Assembly (NCBI GenBank): GCA_018398815.1
Contig: CM031609.1
Location: 36,387,034-36,451,033, forward strand
DNA length: 64,000 bases
Source: Conus ventricosus
Taxonomy: Eukaryota > Mollusca > Gastropoda > Neogastropoda > Conidae
Reading direction: 5' to 3'
Shown here: piece by piece, positions 1 to 9,681 of the stretch
Position numbering within the stretch: the first letter of the stretch is position 1
How the letters are laid out: each line of letters begins with the position of its first letter
Translations under genes and position numbers: made by a program
The notes under the pieces: generated by a model
Told to the model about the DNA's origin: nothing
What the model saw: only the letters and a program-made list of their open reading frames with translations
Databases searched by the model: none

Positions 1-1161
1 ACAGCACGTACTGGTGAAGGATAGGCAACACTGAGCAGTAGAGGTTTAAAATCATCTCAGTCTTGTCTCTCTGGATGAAAATTTTATCAACCAGTCTATA
101 TTTTCCTATCCTTCCCTTCTTTTGTCATTGATGAAAAAGATCTTCTCACTTCTTCTGCCAGTTCTTCCTGGTGGTTGGAAATGGCGGTTCTTGCAGTTTC
201 TTCAACATTTCTTTTCTTCAAGATGTCTGTCACAATATCCTTGTACAGATCTCTGTCTGACTCCTTCAAAAAAGAGAAGTAATACAATGTGAGTCCATCA
301 AACTGACGAAGAGTATCCTGTCCTACCAGAAGAACTGACAGCCACCGATGTTGAACAAACTGCTCTGGCTTTGTGGGCTTGCTACCTAAAGGAGTACAGA
401 TCTTGGCCAGCAAATCTCTCTGGTAAGTAGACCACTCAAAATCTGTATGCAGATCATTCATCAGCTGTTCAACATGCCTTTCAAATGCGGCACAGAATGT
501 TTTGGCAGCATTATGTGCATGATGGCATGTGTCGCCATCCACATCAAGGAGATGGGGCGCTTTCCTTTCCTTATTAACTTTTCAAGGCCACTTTTTGATC
601 CTCTCATTACTCTGCAAGAGTCCATCAACATAGCCAGGAGGTTCTTCCAAGGAAGGTCAAAATGCTCAAAAATTCTTCAATCTTCAGGAACAATGCTTCA
701 CTTGTCAATCTTGTAACAACAAATGAGGTGAGATGATTGATCACAATTCTTTGCAGGGGTTTTGAAAAATGACTGACTAGAACTGTTACCACTTTCTGCT
801 TGTTTGCGTTCATTGCCTCATCTAAATTCAATGCAAATGGTGTGCACCTTAACTCGTCCAATAAGTCTCTTCAAACGTCTGAGCTAATCCGTATTTCAAT
901 TTGTAGGAAGCTGCAGTCCGATCCATGGACATTTTCTCTAAGACTTTGTGATCTGTTGCCAAAGCTGTGACAAATCAATCAGTTTTGGTGCCATAGAGAA
1001 AGGCAGACTGTTCTCTGCAAGAAATCCAACCAGCATGGCCTCACTGTTTCGCAGCCGATCATTCAAAGGAGTGAGAGGTATGTCTTCATCTCCTTTCAGT
1101 GGTGCTGATTGTTGGACAGCTGGATTTGCCCCATAGACTTCTTGGCCACCAACAGGATTAC
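1..1161 (-). pseudogene. hAT-like transposase-derived gene, downstream exon (partial, frameshifted)
   Basis: Minus-strand coding sequence continues from the 2000-2279 exon. The acceptor AG at 1,163-1,162 joins in phase (exon 1 ends on phase 1). Readable parts include NPVGGQEVYG, then SMDRTAASYK, then a stretch with CTPFALNLDEAMNANK and SHFSKPL (861-625), then DVDGDTCHHAHNAAKTFC and QHRWLSVLLVGQDTL (542-96). This pattern of an ALNLDEA acidic block followed by an HAHNAAK block is what I associate with hAT-superfamily (DUF4371-type) transposases and proteins derived from them; the family call is from memory. The frame is lost near 955, 870 and 600, so as assembled it is broken. It runs off the left edge. 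The same exon is repeated in worse condition at 9,682-10,775, which makes it hard to separate real decay from consensus error. Confidence 0.55.
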
Positions 1162-1204
1162 CTGAGATGCATTAAAATAAATTCTTTTAAAAAGAATGCA
1201 TGTG

Positions 1205-1306
1205 TGCACAATTTTGTGTGTGATATTCTCTGTGTGTGGTGTGTGTGTGTGTGTGTTGTGTGTTGTGTGTGTTGTGTGTGTATGTGTGTGTTGTGTGTGT
1301 GTATGT

Positions 1307-1345
<39 letters not shown>

Positions 1346-1410
1346 GTGTGCATTATACAATTTTGTGCGTGATATTCTGTGGTGTGTGTGTGTGTGTGTG
1401 TGTATGTACG

Positions 1411-1451
<41 letters not shown>

Positions 1452-1454
1452 TGG

Positions 1455-1491
<37 letters not shown>

Positions 1492-1595
1492 GTGTGTGTG
1501 TGTTGTGTGTGTGTGTGTGTGTGTGTTGTGTGTGTGCATGTGTGAATGCCTGTGTGCATTATACAATTTTGTGTGTGATATTCTGTGTGTGCATG

Positions 1596-1674
<79 letters not shown>

Positions 1675-1950
1675 ATGTGTGAATGCGTGTGTGCATTATA
1701 CAATTTTGTGTATGATATTCTGTGTGTGTGTGTGTGTGTGAGAGAGAGAGCTGAGAGTCAGACAGAGAGAGTCAGACAGAGAGAGAGAGAGAAAAGAGAG
1801 AGAGAGGGGAGAGAGAGAGGGAGGGAGAGAGATAGAGAGGAGAGAGAGGGAGGAAGAGAGAGAGGGAGGGAGGGAGGGAGGGGGAGAGGGGGGAGGAGAG
1901 AGAGGGGGGGGAGAGAGGGAGGGGAGAGAGAGAGGAGAGACAGGGACAGA

Positions 1951-1984
<34 letters not shown>

Positions 1985-1990
1985 TAGAGA
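1205..1990. repeat. GT then GA/GGGA microsatellite tract in an intron
   Basis: Around 530 bp of (GT)n is interrupted four times by a short unit reading roughly ATGCGTGTGTGCATTATACA. It passes into ~250 bp of (GA)n/GGGA at 1,740-1,990. It fills nearly all of the 838-bp intron between the two hAT-like exons. Long ORFs here (Cys-Val or His-Thr repeats) are repeat artefacts. Confidence 0.95.
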
Positions 1991-1999
1991 CGTGCTTAC

Positions 2000-2279
2000 C
2001 TTCAAGTGTGGTGTTTTCCCGGCGAAGTTTGACACGCTCTTTGTGCTTGGCACATTTCACGTGGTCTTGCAGTGCAACAAGCCCACGACTGGAGTAGTTG
2101 ACTTCTTTTTCACACAGAGAACAAAAAGGGAGTCCAGGAGCCAGAATTTTTCTCATGAATGTACACAGCCTTTCGTTGTCTGCTGTCTTCTCCATCCACT
2201 CCCATCTCCATGGATTTTTTATGTTGCTTTCGTCAAATTTCTGAAGCCCGCGCTTTACGATGTCTCGTCGGTACGCCAT
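2000..2279 (-). CDS. hAT-like gene, first coding exon with zinc finger
   Basis: The exon begins at the ATG at 2,279 (MAYRRDIVKRGLQKFDES) and ends at a strong donor (GAAG|GTAAGC, GT at 1,999-1,998). An ORF extends further upstream, but I chose this Met because the sequence before it has no similar composition. It shows CSLCEKEV followed by a DHVKCAKHKERV block, i.e. C-x2-C with downstream His residues, suggesting a BED/C2H2-like zinc finger for DNA binding. Splicing to 1,161 keeps the frame exactly, so this gene was a spliced unit and not an intronless retrocopy. Its partner in copy B (11,520-11,800) has lost the donor. The product would act in the nucleus. Whether it is a transposase or a domesticated gene cannot be told here. 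Confidence 0.55.
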
Positions 2280-2484
2280 TTTTGAATGTATCCCACAGTT
2301 CTTAGCGCCGGATATAGGCCTACTGTATCCTGCTAGACAGGCCATCTGATTACCAAAATCGACCGTAAACGAACAAGAGGTAGGCCCTATCTCCGCGAAT
2401 TTCATTTTCGAGGAAATACATTTCAAATCCGAGGAAATCTTTTGCTTCTACCGCGGAAATCCGCGGATCCGAGGAGGAATTCCC

Positions 2485-3333
2485 ACCCCTGAACATTTGA
2501 TGCAGATCCACATCACTGTTTGGGGGGGGGGGGGGGGGGGGTGTAATCCAAGCCTGTAACATTTGATACAGATCCACACCACTGTTTGGGGAGGGGGGGG
2601 GGGGGTATTCCAAGCCTGTAACATTTGATGCAGATCCACACCACTGTTTGGGGGGGGGGGGGGGGTAATCCAAGCCTGTAACATTTGATACAGATCCACA
2701 CCACTGTTTGAGGGGGGGTGGGGGGGGGGGGGGTATCCAACCCAGTAACATTTGATGCAGATCCACACCACTGTTTGGGGGGGTGTTAATCCAAGCCTGT
2801 AACATTTGATACAGATCCACACCACTGTTTGGGGGGGGGGGGGGGGGGGGTATCCAAGCCTGTAACATTTGATACAGATCCACATCACTGCTCGGGGGGG
2901 GGGGGGGGGGGGTATCCAACCCAGTAACATTTGATACAGATCCACACCAGTTTGGGAGGGGGGGGGGCGGGTATCCAAGCCTGTAACATTTGATACAGAT
3001 CCACACCACAGCTCTGGGGAGGAGGGGGGTGTTGTCCAAGCCTGTAACATTTGATACAGATCCACACCACAGCTCTGGGGAGGAGGGGGGTGTTATCCAA
3101 CCCTGTAACATTTGATACAGATCCACACCACAGCTCTGGGGAGGAGGGGGGTGTTATCCAACCCTGTAACATTTGATACAGATCCACACCACAGCTCTGG
3201 GGAGGAGGGGGTGTTATCCAACCCTGTAACATTTGATACAGATCCACACCACAGCTCTGGGAGGAGGGGGGTGTTATCCAACCCTGTAACATTTGATACA
3301 GATCCACACCACTGTTCTGGGGAAGGAGGGGAG
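2485..3333. repeat. Poly-G minisatellite, array 1
   Basis: About 14 tandem units of ~59-62 bp. Each has the core AACATTTGATACAGATCCAC followed by ACCACTGTT and a run of 8-20 G. In later units the G run gives way to GGGGAGGAGGGGGG. ORFs on the minus strand (proline-rich, CGSVSNVTG repeats) are by-products of the repeat. The G runs could form G-quadruplexes. Confidence 0.95.
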
Positions 3334-3555
3334 TAAGATAAGATAATGTTGCTTATAGCCCAGCCGACCGCAAAGGGCCACATCAGGGCTGTCACCACCT
3401 TAAAATCAACTCACCAGTCATTTAAAAAATTTAAAAAATTAAAAAAAAAAAACCCTTTCACCATCTCTTTAAATGACATCGTCTGGAAACGCACCAGAAA
3501 CTTCGTTAAAAATCTTTCTTCCGTAAAATCTTAAATCAATGAACACATGTTAATC

Positions 3556-4590
3556 CAGGGGTTCCACTGACTTTTTAGTTTTTGCGTCAAGAAACGCACG
3601 CCTTCGCAAAAATTGCGTCAGTGCTGATAAAAAATGGTAACAAAGTAAACTGTACTCACTCCCGTCAAAACGACTCTGAATCGTTTTCTGTGCCACACGA
3701 GTCCGGGATGATCGTGTGTGCGTGGGAAGTCATAACGTATTCCGATTGGAAGATGGCACCATCGCAGACGCGGGAAAGATTCCATTTTATTCGAGGGGAG
3801 AAAGGATGAGGCGTTTTGGAACATTCTTGATCTAGCAAAAAGTCAGCCAGTGCCACAGAGTAAAATGTGCTGACACACGAGCCTCCCCGCCCGTACGCTT
3901 CGGACGTACCGGTCGAACCGATCCCAAACGGAGCATCTGTCATAGTAAACGTACGTCTCAAACGGACTTCGGCATCCAGTTCGACCCGACCGTTCGAGAT
4001 ACATCGTGATCTATTCGAAACGGACAGCTAGTATCCTCCAACCAATCAACGCTCAGCATTGAGCGAACACCCATGACAACGGAAAAAATGGCGTCGTCCA
4101 GCAAGGCGATCAGACTGTCCGATTCGGAGACCAAACATTTGATTGAATCGTACCAAGGCCATGATGTGCTTTGGAATGTCAACTCAAAAAATTATAAGAA
4201 TCTAAATATTCGAGAAAAAGCTTCGTATTCAATTGTACAGTCCTTTGAAGCGGCATGTGGGATCAAACTCGAAAGGTTTAAAACTCGCATATAGGTCGGA
4301 CCGCACAGGTTCAAACGTTTCGTGAAGCACTCCGTCCGTTCGACACTGACTGGTCGGAGCGCACAGGTTCAAACGTTTCGTCTCAACCGTACGGCGGGGA
4401 GGCTCGTTTGTCAGCGGTCAAGCAGTCTGCTGTAGGTCTGTGCCGTGTTTTGCCCCTCTGACATAGGCTGTCGGTTGAGAACAGGGTCCTGGGAAAATTG
4501 CGTCGCTAAACGCACGGCCGCGAAAAAAATGCGTAGGAAGGCAGAAAAACGCAATAATTACGCAAAATTTTGCAATAAATGGAACCCCTG
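3556..4590 (+). mobile_element. ~1.0 kb DNA transposon with CAGGGGTTCCA termini
   Basis: The 1,035-bp element is bounded by perfect 11-bp terminal inverted repeats, CAGGGGTTCCA at 3,556-3,566 and TGGAACCCCTG at 4,580-4,590. It is flanked by the direct repeat TTAATC (3,550-3,555 and 4,591-4,596). It sits inside the LINE. The termini resemble hAT or Harbinger-type ends, but a 6-bp duplication fits neither perfectly (hAT 8 bp, PIF/Harbinger 3 bp), and TTAA-targeting families remain possible. It has no transposase, only a short MADF-like ORF, so it is probably non-autonomous. Confidence 0.75.
4073..4294 (+). CDS. MADF-like DNA-binding domain fragment
   Basis: A 73-codon ORF inside the DNA transposon. 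It contains ETKHLIESYQGHDVLWNV and a following YKNLNIREKASYSIV stretch. This matches the MADF (Myb/SANT-like) layout: an LIE helix, a V/LW core, a YKN segment and a REKA helix. The context ATGGCGTCG at 4,088 gives a second possible Met four codons in. MADF/Myb-like proteins accompany transposase in Harbinger-type transposons, where they bind DNA. Here the ORF stops after about one domain, so it may be a first exon or a remnant. Copy B repeats it at ~13,490-13,690 with indels. Confidence 0.5.
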   Translation: MTTEKMASSSKAIRLSDSETKHLIESYQGHDVLWNVNSKNYKNLNIREKASYSIVQSFEAACGIKLERFKTRI

Positions 4591-4593
4591 TTA

Positions 4594-4948
4594 ATCTCTC
4601 TCAAAAACTCGAGGATCACGTCAGGCGGGACATCCCTGAACAGGATCTTCATGGACTCCGCTGTAAAATGTTTGTGTCTCACATTGTGCAAATCCCAACA
4701 CTCTAAAAGAACATGTTTCATTGTGAGTGGCGCATGACATGGAATGCACCACTGAGCTTCTTCACTCTTTAAAAGGTAGGAATGGGTAAAATATGAATGG
4801 CCGGTGTGCAGCCGCACAGAACCGTTTCCTCTTTACGACCACCCGACGTAGATGGGAGGAAGTCCTTAAGGTTTGGACGGATCTGAAAGAGTTTGTTACT
4901 CGTCTGGGTGTTCCAATCCTCCTGCCAGAGGTCTCTCACATAATCGTA
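4594..4948 (-). pseudogene. LINE ORF C-terminal (RNase H tail) remnant
   Basis: Minus-strand reading gives LWQEDWNTQTSNKLFQI and, after a frame change near 4,810, RLHTGHSYFTHSYLL, CIPCHAPLTMKHVLLEC and VILEFLREIN. An RLHTGHS..THSYLL block followed by a C-x2-C and KHVLLEC block is characteristic of the region after RNase H in invertebrate LINE polyproteins. The ORF is interrupted by the nested transposon at 4,590 and by at least one frameshift, and is not functional. Confidence 0.7.
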
Positions 4949-5572
4949 TCCAACCCTGTAACATTTGATACAGATCCACACCACTGTTCTGGGGAAGGAG
5001 GGGAGTGGGTGTTACCCAACCCTGTAACATTTATACAGATCCACACGACTGCTCTGGGGAAGGAGGGGAGTGGGTGTTATCCAACCCTGTAACATTTATA
5101 CAGATCCACACGACTGCTCTGGGGAAGGAGGGGAGTGGGTGTTATCCAACCCTGTAACATTTATACAGATCCACACGACTGTTCTGGGGAAGGAGGGGAG
5201 TGGGGTTATCCAACCCTGAACATTTAATACAGATCCACACCACTGTTCTGGGGAAGGAGGGGAGTGGGGTTATCCAACCCTGTAACATTTGATACAGATC
5301 CACACACTGTTCTGGGGAAGGAGGGGAGTGGGTGTTATCCAACCTGTAACATTTGATACAGATCCACACGACTGCTCTGGGGGGGGGGGAGTATAAAATC
5401 CTGCAACCTTTGATGTAGATCCAATCATTGTATCGAAGGGGGGGGGGGGGGGGGGGGGGGGGGGGGTGGCATGCAACCCTGCAACATTTGATGCCAATCA
5501 CATAACTGTTGGGGGGGGGGTGGGGGGGGGCATCCAACACTACATTTGATACAGATCCACACCACTGTCCGG
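4945..5572. repeat. Poly-G minisatellite, array 2
   Basis: About 10 units of ~57-70 bp with the same AACATTTGATACAGATCC core, mostly of the GGGGAAGGAGGGGAGTGGGT variety. A 30-nt pure G run is at ~5,438-5,466. It continues array 1 on the other side of the LINE. Confidence 0.95.
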
Positions 5573-5668
5573 GGCTATATAGCAGACAAACAAACAAATA
5601 AGACAACACTACAAAACAACATCTTGTATGTAACATTCCATACTGAGGCAGGTAAGCTGTCCACTGAC

Positions 5669-5769
5669 CTCAGTTCGACAGGCCTTCAGAAGAACGGGAG
5701 CCATGCGAATGTCTGTCGATGCAGCTTTGATACGGTCACGGATCTGATGTTCGCAGGAAGCGACAGCCT
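5669..5769 (-). CDS. GLG1: GLG1 (Golgi apparatus protein 1) internal exon, downstream
   Basis: A 101-nt minus-strand exon with acceptor CACAG| at 5,771-5,770 and donor GAG|GTCAGT at 5,668-5,667. It reads RLS, then after a one-base slip SCEHQIRDRIKAASTDIRMA and PVLLKACRTE. The C-E-x-QI-R and P-x-L-x-x-AC spacing is that of the Cys-rich GLG1 repeat. The protein is a Golgi-resident type I membrane sialoglycoprotein (also called ESL-1 or MG-160). The slip is probably an assembly error, since the copy-B exon (15,020-15,110) keeps an extra G there. The next exon (lower coordinates) is not visible in the window, so the hAT-like gene and minisatellites may lie in a GLG1 intron. Confidence 0.75.
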
Positions 5770-5989
5770 CTGTGACCAAAATAAAATAATTGTCATCAGA
5801 GACACAGGTTGACAACTTAACATACTGAAAAAAAATCTTCCCTATGTATTCTGTATACACACACAAAAAGCAGAGGGAAAAACTCCCCCTTTTAAGTCTG
5901 TATTATATATAAAGTGGCTAGCAAACTCACATGCCAAATTGTTTAGAGCCTGCCAACCACATAGGACTGAAAAGCACATGTATGCCAAT

Positions 5990-6225
5990 ACACACAACAC
6001 ACACACACACAGCAACACACACCACACACACACACACACAAAAATCATCACACACAAATAACAATGGATATTAAGGCAAGCAGGCATACACACACACACA
6101 TACAATAACAATGGATATTAAGGCAAGCAGGCATTACACACACACACCACACACAAATAACAATGGATATTAAGGCAAGGCACACACACGCACGCAACAC
6201 ACACACACGTATCCTGTGCAAATTT
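5990..6225. repeat. CA microsatellite with tandem 50-bp units
   Basis: (CA)n runs are interspersed with three copies of AATAACAATGGATATTAAGG plus CAAG, in the intron between the two GLG1 exons. Downstream, 6,410-6,680 is a GA/AAAG-rich tract with a repeated ACAGAGATTACAA motif. No gene is seen in 5,770-6,754. Confidence 0.9.
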
Positions 6226-6754
6226 CTATGTATAAACTCAAAAGTATAGGGTCAAAATTCACAACCTAGCCGTGGTTAAAAAATAGTGTTAACAAATTGT
6301 AGGTTATAGGCCGTCAGGGAGAAAGAATCGAAACCCAAACTGACAACCCAACAACCTTTCCAAAAGTGAGAGAGGAACTGGAGAGTGGCTATTATTTTCC
6401 TGCAGACAAGTTCAGAATGGACGAAAGAAGAAAGAAAGAAGAAAAGAAGGAAGGGAAAATGAAAGAACAGGAAAGACTAGAAGGAGATTTTTTTTTAAAG
6501 GGATGAAAAGAAAGAATGGGGAAGAAAAAAAATGGGAATGATGAAAGGATGGAAAAAAGAAAGGGATGAAGAGAGAAGATAAAGAATACAGAGATTACAA
6601 CAAAAACAAATAAAGGAGAAAACAAAGAATACAGAGATTACAAACTGAAAATAAAGGAGTGAAAAATGGTTGTTAACACTGATGAAAAACTGCCTATGCA
6701 GATGAACAGGACCATGGAAGATTAAACTCAGGCACAGATCTCCCAAAGACTGAC

Positions 6755-6909
6755 CTTGATAGCAAACTGCTGTTTCAGACAACTGATGACCTTGCCCTCC
6801 AACTTGGCATCATTGTTAGCCTTGGCAATCACATCCGAGCAGAACTTGGGTATATCTTGTTGACAGCTCTTCTGCAGCAGGGGATTCAGACGATAATCTG
6901 GCCACAACC
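6755..6909 (-). CDS. GLG1: GLG1 (Golgi apparatus protein 1) internal exon, upstream
   Basis: The minus-strand exon ends ATCAAG|GTCAGT (GT at 6,754-6,753). The acceptor is probably TGCAG| at 6,911-6,910; a second AG at 6,898 is possible. It reads DYRLNPLLQKSCQQDIPKFC then SDVIAKANNDAKLEGKVISC and LKQQFAIK. This is one Cys-rich GLG1 repeat with DYRLNP, SC/AC, DI-x-KFC and LEG-VISCL in the expected order, and it is the strongest protein match in this part of the window. It is followed after ~985 bp of intron by the next repeat exon at 5,769-5,669. The upstream exon is not seen, because homology to the duplicate ends ~30 bp upstream and the sequence then becomes noisy. Confidence 0.85.
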
Positions 6910-6939
6910 CTGCACAACAACGCTTATTTACAAGTATAT

Positions 6940-9681
6940 GGGGAAAAATGGGTCCCTGGTGCTTTAACTCGGTTCCAGGACGCCCCCCAAAATCCGATGG
7001 AAATTTTCCTCCCCCACCTTTTTCCTCACTTAAAGGGTGCAGTCCATTGGGGCTACAGATGGTATTGTACCACCATTGCCAACTGGGGGGCCCCGTTTTT
7101 TTGCATCTTCCGTAGAGAGGTTTTAGAGGAGTTGCTCTAGGAAAAGCCCAGTCCCCTAGGCGACCCCCCTTTGGGCCCTTTCCATGTCCCGGCCCTCAAA
7201 AACCCCCCTTTTGCCCCATTAATCTTTCCCTTTGCCCCTTCTCTCTTTTAAGACCCTTTCCCCTCGCCCGGGCCCTCGGCCAGAGCGGTGAGATCCAGCC
7301 TCGCGGTGCCCCCCAGAGTACGCCCCCCACGGGAGGCTCTGTTTCCCCTCAAGTTCCTTCCAGATTTTTAGCTAAAAATCGGGAAACCGGGCCCCCCCTC
7401 TCCCCCTTTCGCATCCGCTCCCTGAGGATTCTTGGGAAAGGGAGAGAAATCGGGGACACCCTTTAAACTTTCCCCTGCGGTGTCTCAGATACTATGGGGG
7501 CGCCTCCCCCCGGGCACCTCCCAGAGGCGCTCCTTATCTATCAACCCCAAACATATAGAGACATCTCGGCGGGGTTTTCTGATGGTCTCCAAGGGTTTGA
7601 GTTTGCCTACGTCGGCGACAAGGTCCCTGCCCAATCACCGGGCCCAGAGGTCAGAGCACTGTCCACTTCCACGGCGCTCGTATCTGCCCCTGCGCAATTC
7701 CTGGAGGCAGCCTCTGGTTTTCGGAAAATCCTTCATTAACTTTACTTGGGGTTATCCAATGCCCGAGTGAGGGGTTCTAAAGGGTTTTTCCCCCTTTGTG
7801 GGGGCCCAATGCAGCCATCCCGGCCCAAACCCGAGAACCACTGGGGGCTCGCCCCCCTCCGTTTCCTTTAAAATTTTCTGCTATGGTCTGGGTACAGAAT
7901 ATGCGCCAAAATGGGGGTTTGTGTTTTTCCCCTGTTTGGTAATATATTCCATGTCGACTCTAATGCCCCCCTCCCTTCCCCTAGGAAAAGGTTCCGGGGT
8001 ACCTTGCGCCAGGCCTCGTAAAGAGGTGAAGAAGTTGCACTGGTTCTTCGGAGGCGGAGGGGGGTGACGTCGTGACTGTTTTTTGGACGCTTTGGCCCAG
8101 GATAATTTCGGCTGACGAGCTGGCAAAACTGCCGTTGAATGCATGGTCGACGGGTTTTAAGTATATTAGCCAAAACGGGGTATAACAAAAATCCCATTTT
8201 TTTTTTTTTGGGGGGGGGGGTACCCAACCGGGAACATTTGATGGGATCCACCCTTTTGGGGGGGGGGGGGGGGGGTACCAACGAAACATTCAGGGGTGGG
8301 AACTGGTAACAAACAAAAAGAGGAAATCTAGGGGGGCCCGGGGGCACCCCCCCCGGAAAATTTTTTTTTTTTAAGGATGCTTTATTGTGCAATTGGTGTA
8401 TTTTGGGAAATAAAAAAACTTAGGGAGCATAAAATATGTTTTTTTTGGGGCACGGTTTATTATAGATCCATGCAAACATTACAAAAATATCACCTACTTC
8501 AAAAAAAAAGAACTTAAAGGTCCCTTGCTTTGTTTACGGGATGAGCCCTTTTCCTGAGCTGGATGTGGTGTGCCCTCTGTGATTCACTCCGGTTGGTTTT
8601 TCCTGAGCTGGATGTGGTGCTGCCCTCTGTGGGGTTGCTAATGCTCCCTTGCTGGTGTTGGAATTAAAACCAGTTTTGGGTGTTGTTGTCTTTGGTGCTC
8701 CAAATCTTTGACTGGAAACGCTTTCTGGTTTTGCAGTTTGGATCTTTTCTTCTGCAAGGATCTTTGTTGCCTTTCTTTTGGACACTGTCTGTGACCCCTA
8801 GCTGTGATGAGCTCGTCCTTTATTTTTTTTTGTTATTTCCCCTTCCTTTCTTTGTTCTTTTCAAGCATGGACATGTTGGCAGTCAGTTTTCTTTCACAGA
8901 CTCTTTTAGAGGATTTTTTTCCCCCAAAAACACTCAACAGCGTAATTTCCTTGCGAAAAAAGAAATTTTTTTCCAGTTGGGGGCGAAATTTTTCTGTCTT
9001 TCCCTGTTTTTGCCTTTGTCTATGATTCAGACTCGCTGAAACGACGACTAAACCCAACGGTCCATGAAGCAGCAAAGGCGCTTAATGCCTAGTCAACAAA
9101 GGTTTCACCTCACTTTTTTAACGGTTCCACCATGAGTCAATCCTGGTGCCTCTTTTTCTGGAGTTTTCGTTCAAAATGAAATTTCCTCCTCTCTTGTCAA
9201 CTGTTCTCTGGTGTCTGTTGTCCAGGCATCTACATTCCAATGTGTTGTTTGGGTTTTGTCCGAGTTTTGATCTTGGTCTTGGTGGTTTTTCCGGTAGCAG
9301 TGTTTGATTTTCAGGGAAAGGGATTTTTTCCCCGTAGACAGCGAACTTCCTCAATAAATGGACCCCGGGAAATAACCCATCAGCACTGGATTTTCCAGGG
9401 GCATCTTTTGAAAAAGTGTACCAAAAGGGATTTAACCCTTCCTAACCCTTTTTCCAAAAACTCTCTTCCCCAGCTGTTCCTTTTTTTTGGGGCGTGATGT
9501 CTTCATTTGGACCCGACAAAAGGGCTTGTCAGGAAGCTGGTTGCTTTTGCTTTACTTCAAGTTCTTTCAGTTGCCTTGGTCCCCCTTCCGGGACACCCCG
9601 GTTAATGAAACAGTTTTGAATTCTTTGACAGTTCTTTTTTTTGGGGATTGTAGTTCGCAGGGACGGATCTTTAGCTGGAAA
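6940..9681. other. Linker between duplicates, no supportable gene
   Basis: GC-rich, homopolymer-biased consensus with many CCCC, GGGG and TTTT runs. Short ORFs (7,432-7,770; 8,534-8,785) match no family I recognise. At 8,195-8,300 two poly-G minisatellite units occur (ACATTTGATGGGATCC core). Two similar lines at 8,540-8,640 repeat TTTTCCTGAGCTGGATGTGG. Confidence 0.6.

Larger units (their letters stand above)
3334..4948 (-). mobile_element. 5'-truncated LINE (non-LTR retrotransposon) with nested insertion
   Basis: Minus strand. The element ends (3') at ~3,334 with a TTATCTTATCTTAC-type tail. It is 5'-truncated near 4,948, where the minisatellite resumes. Its ORF tail carries a C-terminal region typical of LINEs with an RNase H domain. 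A 1,035-bp DNA transposon interrupts it at 3,556-4,590. The LINE lies between minisatellite arrays 1 and 2, so it probably inserted into one longer array. A matching copy lies at 12,802-14,330. I cannot assign the clade securely; I- or RTE-like groups with RNase H are possible. Confidence 0.7.
1..6940. repeat. Direct duplication, copy A (cleaner)
   Basis: This ~6.9 kb block reappears in the same order and orientation at 9,682-16,250: hAT-like exons, GT/GA microsatellite, poly-G minisatellite, LINE with nested DNA transposon, second minisatellite, GLG1 exons. Copy A starts at or before the window edge. Homology stops near 6,940, just after a shared AAGTATAT. Copy A has intact splice sites where copy B often does not. 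Confidence 0.9.

Noticed and set aside
1096..1741. Several 100-170 codon ORFs encoding Cys-Val or His-Thr repeats
   Set aside because: Pure translation of GT/CA microsatellites in all frames; the same occurs at 10.6-11.3 kb and 48.9-50.2 kb.
2485..3333. Regularly spaced repeats resembling a CRISPR array
   Set aside because: Units are contiguous tandem repeats without unique spacers, in a eukaryotic genome, with no cas genes.
2350..3398. Proline-rich ORFs up to 258 codons with CGSVSNVTG repeats
   Set aside because: They arise from the ~60-bp poly-G minisatellite read on the minus strand; C runs give polyproline. No start context or conservation beyond the DNA repeat.
3550..4594. TTAA target duplication (piggyBac/Kolobok-type) for the nested transposon
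   Set aside because: Using TTAA makes the two termini asymmetric (extra TC on the left only). TTAATC with symmetric CAGGGGTTCCA ends fits better, though not conclusively.
7432..8067. Plus-strand ORFs of 80-112 codons in the GC-rich linker
   Set aside because: No domain recognised, heavy homopolymer noise, and both strands open by chance at this base composition.
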